Assembly: GCA_903893335.1 (NCBI GenBank)
Contig: CAITLX010000178.1
Location: forward strand, 1 to 11,889
Direction of reading: 5' to 3'
Source of the DNA: an uncultured delta proteobacterium
Lineage (GTDB): Bacteria > Myxococcota_A > Polyangia > Polyangiales > Polyangiaceae
Length of the DNA: 11,889 nt
Shown here: positions 6,772 to 11,889 of the stretch, one piece after another
Layout of the letters: each line of letters opens with the position of its first letter
Position numbering within the stretch: the stretch's first letter is position 1
Position numbers and translations under genes: made by a program
The notes under the pieces: model-generated
Databases searched by the model: none
What the model was told of the DNA's origin: nothing
The model's input: the letters and a program-made list of their open reading frames with translations, nothing else

Positions 6772-7494
6772 GTGCCGACGCGCGACTCTCCCGAGGTCCT
6801 CGAGCGCATCCGCGCCAACCTCCGCCTCGTCGAGATCATCGCCCGGCAGATCGGCCGCCAGGTCGGCTCCATCGCGCGGGTCGACGACCTCGTCTCGGCC
6901 GGCCGCGAGGGGCTGCTCGAGGCCGCGCGGCGCTTCGACCCCGAGCGCGGCGTGCCCTTCCCCCGCTTCGCCAACTACCGCGTTCGCGGCGCCATGATCG
7001 ACTACGTGCGCAAGGTCGCGCCGGTCCCCCGCCGCGCGTACGAGAAGCTGCGCGCGCTCGAGGCCGCGGCGCTCGTCGCCGAGGTCGTCTCGGCCGACAC
7101 CGCGCCTGGCGGCCTGGGCTCGCCGGTCGGCGCCGAGGCCGAGAAGGTCCTCGCCTCGCACCTCGCCGACATGGCCACCGCCATGGCCGTGGGGCTGCTC
7201 GCGGCGCGCGCCCACGGCGAGGAGGAGGGCGAGCAGATCGCCGTCGCCGACGACCCGAGCCCCGAGGAGTTCGCGGCCATGACCCAGCTTCGCGGCGTGC
7301 TGCGCGCCGCCGTGGCCGAGCTGCCCGACGACGAGCGCGCGCTCATCGAGGGGCACTACCTGCGCGGCGTGCCCTTCGACCAGATCTCGGCGTCGCTCGG
7401 TCTGTCCAAGTCGTGGGGCTCGCGGCTGCACTCGCGCGCGGTGCGGCGCCTCACCGAGAAGCTGCGCCCGCCCGCCGAGCCCTCGTCCGACTGA
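6772..7494 (+). CDS. Sigma-70 family RNA polymerase sigma factor, FliA/WhiG (group 3) type
   Basis: The product is 240 residues. Region 2 spans about 10-85, with DDLVSAGREGLLEAARRFD (38-56) and the FliA-like PFPRFANYRVRGAMIDYVR (62-80). Group 3 factors typically have F-x-x-Y-A-x-x-R-I-R-G-A-M-L/I-D here. The middle (95-165) is Ala/Glu-rich and does not clearly show the region 3 helices. Region 4 (about 172-232) ends in a helix-turn-helix with FDQISASLGLSKSWGSRLHS (202-221). FliA and WhiG factors direct polymerase to flagellar, motility or developmental genes. No flagellar gene is visible here. GTG 6772 is the last in-frame start before region 2, sits just after a good promoter, and has no ribosome site. 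The next gene begins 35 bases downstream on the same strand and encodes a type III rod-like protein, a plausible member of the same transcript. Confidence 0.93.
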   Translation: MPTRDSPEVLERIRANLRLVEIIARQIGRQVGSIARVDDLVSAGREGLLEAARRFDPERGVPFPRFANYRVRGAMIDYVRKVAPVPRRAYEKLRALEAAALVAEVVSADTAPGGLGSPVGAEAEKVLASHLADMATAMAVGLLAARAHGEEEGEQIAVADDPSPEEFAAMTQLRGVLRAAVAELPDDERALIEGHYLRGVPFDQISASLGLSKSWGSRLHSRAVRRLTEKLRPPAEPSSD

Positions 7495-7529
7495 CGAAAC
7501 CGCGCCGCCTGGGCCTCCGACGGGGCCCC

Positions 7530-7832
7530 ATGCGGATCTCGGGTACGCGCGAGGGCGTCGAAGCGATGCGGCCCGTGACGGCGCCGGCTGCCGTCCGGCC
7601 GACGAGGCCCGAGCCGGGGTCGTTCGCGGCGGTGCTCGGCTCGCTGGGGCGCGAGCTCGATCGCGGCGAGGCGCTCGCGGCGCGGGCCTCGCGCGGCGGC
7701 GCCACGCTCGACGCCGGCGCCCTGCTGGCGCTGCAAGCCGGCATCTACCGCTACACCGAGGCGGTCGATCTCGCGTCCAAGCTCGTCGACCGCGCCGCCT
7801 CGGCCGTGAAGACCACGCTGCAGAGCGGCTGA
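7530..7832 (+). CDS. Small type III secretion inner-rod-like protein (SctI/YscI/HrpB family)
   Basis: The product is 100 residues. A disordered N-terminus rich in Pro, Ala, Arg and Thr (1-30) is followed by a helix about 31-55 and a C-terminal helix with LLALQAGIYRYTEAVDLASK (65-84) and LVDRAASAVKTTLQSG (85-100). Type III inner-rod proteins are about 100 residues. They end in a conserved amphipathic helix that carries an L-x-x-Q-x-x-x-x-x-Y/F-x-x-x-V-x-x-x-S/A-K pattern, and this C-terminus fits well. The rod polymerises in the secretion channel between the export gate and the needle. The start is ATG 7530 with a weak GGGG upstream. An upstream ATG in the same frame lies inside the sigma gene and was rejected. 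No other type III component is present in the window. It could also be a flagellar rod-type or unrelated helical protein. Confidence 0.7.
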   Translation: MRISGTREGVEAMRPVTAPAAVRPTRPEPGSFAAVLGSLGRELDRGEALAARASRGGATLDAGALLALQAGIYRYTEAVDLASKLVDRAASAVKTTLQSG

Positions 7833-7840
7833 AGCGGGGC

Positions 7841-7857
7841 TACCCTTCGCCACGGAG
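7841..7857 (+). promoter_or_regulatory. Candidate -10 box (TACCCT) and ribosome site (GGAG) of mnmA
   Basis: TACCCT (7841-7846) is a plausible -10 box. GGAG (7854-7857) lies 6 bases before the GTG at 7864 but 18 bases before the ATG at 7876. The ribosome site therefore favours the GTG start. No -35 box is evident near 7818-7823. Confidence 0.35.
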
Positions 7858-7863
7858 CACCCC

Positions 7864-8937
7864 GTGGGCGACCGCATGCGCATTCTCGTCGCCATGAGCG
7901 GCGGCGTCGACTCGTCGGTGGCGGCGGCGCGCCTGGTCGACGCCGGCCACGACGTCATCGGCGTCACGCTCCACCTCTGGGACTACCCCGACGACGGCTC
8001 GGTGCGCGGTCGCTGCTGCGCCCCCGAGGATCAGCACGACGCGCGGCGGGTCGCCGACGCGCTCGGCATGCCCCACTTCGCGTTCGACCGGCGCGAGGCG
8101 TTCGCGCGCGAGGTCGTCGAGCCCTTCGTCGAGGCGTACCTCGCGGGCGAGACGCCGAGCCCCTGCGTCACCTGCAACCGGGGCGTGAAGATGCGCGAGC
8201 TGTTCGCCCTGGCCCAGCGTCTCGGCGCCGATCGGGTGGCGACCGGGCACTACGCGCGCGTGGTCCGCAGCGGGGGGCGCGCCGAGCTGCACCGCGCGCG
8301 CGACCGCGGCAAGGACCAGAGCTACTACCTCCACACGCTCGAGGCCGACAGCCTCGCGCGCCTCGAGCTGCCGCTCGGCGACGCGACCAAGGCCGAGGTG
8401 CGCGCCGAGGCCGTGCAGCGCGCGCTGCCGGGGGCGCACAAGGGCGAGAGCCAGGAGCTCTGCTTCGTGCCGACGGGTCGCTACGACGCGTTCGTCGCCG
8501 AGCGAGCAGGCGCGCGCGCGCGGCCGGGGCCCATCGTCGACGGGGCGGGGCGCGTCGTCGGCGCGCACGCCGGTCTGCACGGCTTCACCATCGGGCAGCG
8601 CAAGGGTCTCGGCGTCGCGCTCGGGGCGCCCGCGTACGTCGTCGCGCTCGACGCCGAGCGGGCCTCGGTGCGGCTCGGCACGGCCGACGAGCTGCTCGCG
8701 GGCTCGGCGCGGCTGCGCGGGGCGCGCTTCGCCGCCGACGTCATGCTGCCGCGCGCCGCGTGGGTGCAGGTGCGCGCGCGCCAGGAGGCGCAGCCCGCGA
8801 CGCTCGAGCGCTCGGGCGACGACGTGCTGGTGCGCTTCGAGCGCCCCGTGCGCGCGGTCGCCCCGGGGCAGGCCGCGGTGGCGTACGATGGCGATCGCGT
8901 GCTGGGCGGCGGAACCATCGGTGAGGTGCTCGCGTGA
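7864..8937 (+). CDS. mnmA: tRNA-specific 2-thiouridylase MnmA
   Basis: MnmA activates U34 of the tRNAs for Lys, Glu and Gln with ATP and inserts sulfur to give 2-thiouridine at the wobble position. The 357-residue product is of normal length. It has the ATP PP-loop SGGVDSS (12-18), the RCCAPEDQHDARRVADALG segment (50-68), and catalytic cysteine C104 in CVTCNRGVKM. It also has TGHYAR (127-132), KDQSYYL (150-156) and the second cysteine C200 in SQELCFVP. A C-terminal beta-barrel region (about 220-357) follows, with GFTIGQRKGLGVALG (240-254). All catalytic residues expected for the family are present. The GTG at 7864 is chosen because GGAG lies 6 bases upstream. The ATG at 7876 would remove four residues and leave MRILVAMSGG, which also fits homologues. 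The stop overlaps the next gene by 4 bases. The enzyme is cytoplasmic. Confidence 0.97.
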   Translation: MGDRMRILVAMSGGVDSSVAAARLVDAGHDVIGVTLHLWDYPDDGSVRGRCCAPEDQHDARRVADALGMPHFAFDRREAFAREVVEPFVEAYLAGETPSPCVTCNRGVKMRELFALAQRLGADRVATGHYARVVRSGGRAELHRARDRGKDQSYYLHTLEADSLARLELPLGDATKAEVRAEAVQRALPGAHKGESQELCFVPTGRYDAFVAERAGARARPGPIVDGAGRVVGAHAGLHGFTIGQRKGLGVALGAPAYVVALDAERASVRLGTADELLAGSARLRGARFAADVMLPRAAWVQVRARQEAQPATLERSGDDVLVRFERPVRAVAPGQAAVAYDGDRVLGGGTIGEVLA

Positions 8938-9572
8938 GGCTCGGGCCGATCGCGCTCGTGCTCGTGGCGCTCGGGTCGGGCGCCTGCTCGCTCGGCGACG
9001 GCGAGGGGGAGGTGCACAGCGATCGCCTCTTCGTGCGCTCGTGCTGGACGGGGCCGTTCGATCTCGAGCCCGACTTCTTCGCCGCCGTCCCGTACCGGCG
9101 CACGCTGGCCATCCGCGTGCAGCACGGCGGCGACATCGCGGAGGTGTCCGACGGCCTCTCGGTGCTCGTCGACGACATCGACCGCGTGCGCGCGTCGCTC
9201 GGTCAGCCGCTGCGCGTCGGCGAGCCGCCGGCGGTGCGCTCGCCCAACCTGCCGCTGGTGGTGGACCCCGACCCGCCCATCGTGCACATGACGCTCTACC
9301 TGCACAGCGCGTGTCACGCCGAGAACTCCGCGCTCTACTCGGTGCGCGGCACGGTGACCTTCCACGCGATCTTCGACGGCGACCCGAACGAGACCGACGC
9401 GCACGAGAAGCTGACCGACGCCGAGTTCTCCGACGTCGAGTTCGCCGATCTGCACGACGAGAAGCTCGACGCCTCGGGCGCGCGCACCATCGACGACAGC
9501 CTCGTCACGCACGCGCGCGGCTACTTCCGCTTCTATTTCCAGCGCGGGCAGCCCGGCCAGCCCTTCCCCTGA
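8934..9572 (+). CDS. Putative lipoprotein of unknown function
   Basis: The product is 212 residues. The N-terminus MRLGPIALVLVALGSGAC is a short, leucine-rich lipoprotein signal peptide. C18 is the likely lipidated cysteine, although the residues before it (GSGA) are a loose lipobox. The mature part is acidic, with several Asp/Glu pairs (for example FSDVEFADLHDEKLD, near 160-175). It is predicted to be mainly beta-strand, ends GQPGQPFP, and has two further cysteines (near 37 and 119) that could form a disulfide. I recognise no family. GTG 8934 overlaps the mnmA stop as GTGA, so translation may be coupled to mnmA. The functional link is doubtful because MnmA is cytoplasmic. Codon use matches the neighbours. 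Confidence 0.75.
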   Translation: MRLGPIALVLVALGSGACSLGDGEGEVHSDRLFVRSCWTGPFDLEPDFFAAVPYRRTLAIRVQHGGDIAEVSDGLSVLVDDIDRVRASLGQPLRVGEPPAVRSPNLPLVVDPDPPIVHMTLYLHSACHAENSALYSVRGTVTFHAIFDGDPNETDAHEKLTDAEFSDVEFADLHDEKLDASGARTIDDSLVTHARGYFRFYFQRGQPGQPFP

Positions 9573-9603
9573 GGGACGAAAGCAGGCGCCCTCGCCGTCG
9601 CGG

Positions 9604-9633
9604 TTGATCGCGGAGGCGGCGGCACGTTACGGT
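9604..9633 (+). promoter_or_regulatory. Candidate promoter (TTGATC, 18 bases, TACGGT)
   Basis: TTGATC at 9604-9609 and TACGGT at 9628-9633 are separated by 18 bases and are the only AT-rich patches in the 72-base gap before the next gene. The -10 ends 11 bases before the GTG at 9645, giving a leader of about 5 bases. It would serve the exported TPR protein and perhaps the kinase. Confidence 0.45.
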
Positions 9634-9644
9634 ACCCCTCCCCC

Positions 9645-10529
9645 GTGAACGTTCGCCCCCGCGCCTGGATTTCCAGCCTCGTGCTCGCCACCGCGCTCGG
9701 CGTCGCGTCGCCTGCGGCGGCGCGTGACGACGCCAGCCCCTACGAAACGGCGAAGACGGCGTGGGAGACGGGCGATCTCGATGGCGCCACGCCGCTCTAC
9801 GAGCAGGCCGTCACCGAGGGTGGGCTCAACGCCGCGCAGGTGGTCGAGGCCAGCGCGCGCGTCGGCACCTACATGGCGGCGTCGGGCAAGCCCGAGAAGG
9901 CGCTCAGCTCGTTCCGCCTCTGCGCAGCGATCGACCCGGGCTTCCAGCTGCCCCCCGAGTCGGGGCCCAAGGCCGCCGCGCTCTACGCCCGCGCCCGCAA
10001 GGAGGCCGCCCAGATGGGCGGCAAGCTCGAGCTGACCGCCGAGGTGCCGACCCACGCCGAGCCCGGGCGCAAGGTCAGCGTCGTCGCCCACATCCCCGAG
10101 GGCTTCGCGCCGCTCGCCGACAAGATCACCATCGAGGTGAAGGACCCGGCCGGCGGCAAGCCCTGGCGCTCGAGCGCGCCCGCCGACGCGACCGTGACGT
10201 TCGACGTCCCGGGCAGCGCCATCACCTCCGGCGCCAACCTCTTCGTGCGCTTCGCCGCCGTCGACGCGCACGGCAACCGCTACGCCGAGGCCGAGGCGCG
10301 GCTCAAGGTCAAGGGGCGCGCCCCCGTCGTCGAGGCCGTGCCCGAGCCCACTCCCGACGACGAGGACGAGGAGGCCAAGCCGCCGCCCCCCGCGAGCGCC
10401 GGCTTCTGGTCCTGGTCGAGCCCCTGGCCGTACGCCATCGGCGGCGCGATCCTCGCCGGCTCGATCGGCATCTACGCCGCGACGCGCCCGTCCGACTCGG
10501 TCACCGTCAACGCGCCGGCGTGGCGCTGA
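9645..10529 (+). CDS. Exported TPR protein with C-terminal membrane anchor, upstream of a Ser/Thr kinase
   Basis: The product is 294 residues. A signal peptide (1-26, cleavage likely after SPAAA) is followed by TPR-like helices at about 29-125 (WETGDLDGATPLYEQAV, then a unit ending ALSSFRLCAAIDPGFQLP). A beta-rich, immunoglobulin-like region spans about 126-235 (KLELTAEVPTHAEPGRKVSV, then ANLFVRFAAVDAHGNRYAEA). An acidic/proline linker (about 238-255) precedes one hydrophobic segment at 261-280 (PYAIGGAILAGSIGIY). The likely topology is a periplasmic body anchored by the C-terminal helix, with a short tail. GTG 9645 follows a good promoter. The kinase gene starts 22 bases downstream, so the pair probably forms an operon. 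In Myxococcota, such periplasmic TPR/anchor proteins are often found next to Hanks-type kinases and may sense envelope conditions. That role is inference. Confidence 0.82.
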   Translation: MNVRPRAWISSLVLATALGVASPAAARDDASPYETAKTAWETGDLDGATPLYEQAVTEGGLNAAQVVEASARVGTYMAASGKPEKALSSFRLCAAIDPGFQLPPESGPKAAALYARARKEAAQMGGKLELTAEVPTHAEPGRKVSVVAHIPEGFAPLADKITIEVKDPAGGKPWRSSAPADATVTFDVPGSAITSGANLFVRFAAVDAHGNRYAEAEARLKVKGRAPVVEAVPEPTPDDEDEEAKPPPPASAGFWSWSSPWPYAIGGAILAGSIGIYAATRPSDSVTVNAPAWR

Positions 10530-10551
10530 GCCCGAGAAGCAACCCGCGCCC

Positions 10552-11889
<1,338 letters not shown>

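Noticed and set aside
7413..7529. A start at 7413 for the rod-like protein
   Set aside because: It lies inside the sigma-factor region 4 in another frame. The extra 39 residues look like shadow sequence, and ATG 7530 gives the expected length of about 100 residues.

Overview
The window is very GC-rich, and its codon third positions are almost all G or C. It has frequent GTG starts, 1- and 4-base gene overlaps, a Hanks-type kinase paired with a TPR membrane protein, a REC-PATAN regulator and an HD-GYP regulator. This combination suggests a chromosomal segment from a Myxococcota bacterium, perhaps of the Polyangiales. That assignment is inference from style and gene content. No rRNA, tRNA, CRISPR array, insertion sequence or phage gene is visible.

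Layout. Positions 1-151 probably hold the start of a minus-strand gene cut by the window edge. A plus-strand pair follows, a TPR protein and a DUF2062 membrane protein, overlapping by GTGA. These converge at a hairpin-rich 63-base gap on a tight minus-strand operon. Read in its own direction, that operon encodes a fused RNA-modifying enzyme (a RumA/RlmC-like m5U methyltransferase joined to an RluA/TruC-like pseudouridine synthase), a REC-GAF-HD-GYP response regulator, and the octanoyltransferase LipB. The junctions are TGATG and TGA-ATG, so translational coupling is likely. Upstream lies a separate minus-strand REC-PATAN response regulator. It is divergent from a plus-strand FliA/WhiG-type sigma factor. 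Their shared 87-base region holds a perfect TTGACA flanked by a perfect inverted repeat.

After the sigma gene comes a 100-residue protein whose C-terminus looks like a type III secretion inner-rod (SctI/YscI) protein. Then come mnmA (tRNA 2-thiouridylase), an overlapping small lipoprotein, an exported TPR protein with a C-terminal membrane anchor, and a Ser/Thr kinase that runs off the right edge.

The genes fall into two themes. One is translation and cofactor housekeeping (fused RNA modifier, MnmA, LipB). The other is signalling (two response regulators, an alternative sigma factor, a kinase). The most unusual items are the methyltransferase-pseudouridine synthase fusion, the palindrome centred on the sigma-gene -35 box, the sigma/type III rod pairing, and a recurring layout in which a -10-like hexamer ends only 8-11 bases before the start codon, which suggests leaderless or near-leaderless mRNAs.
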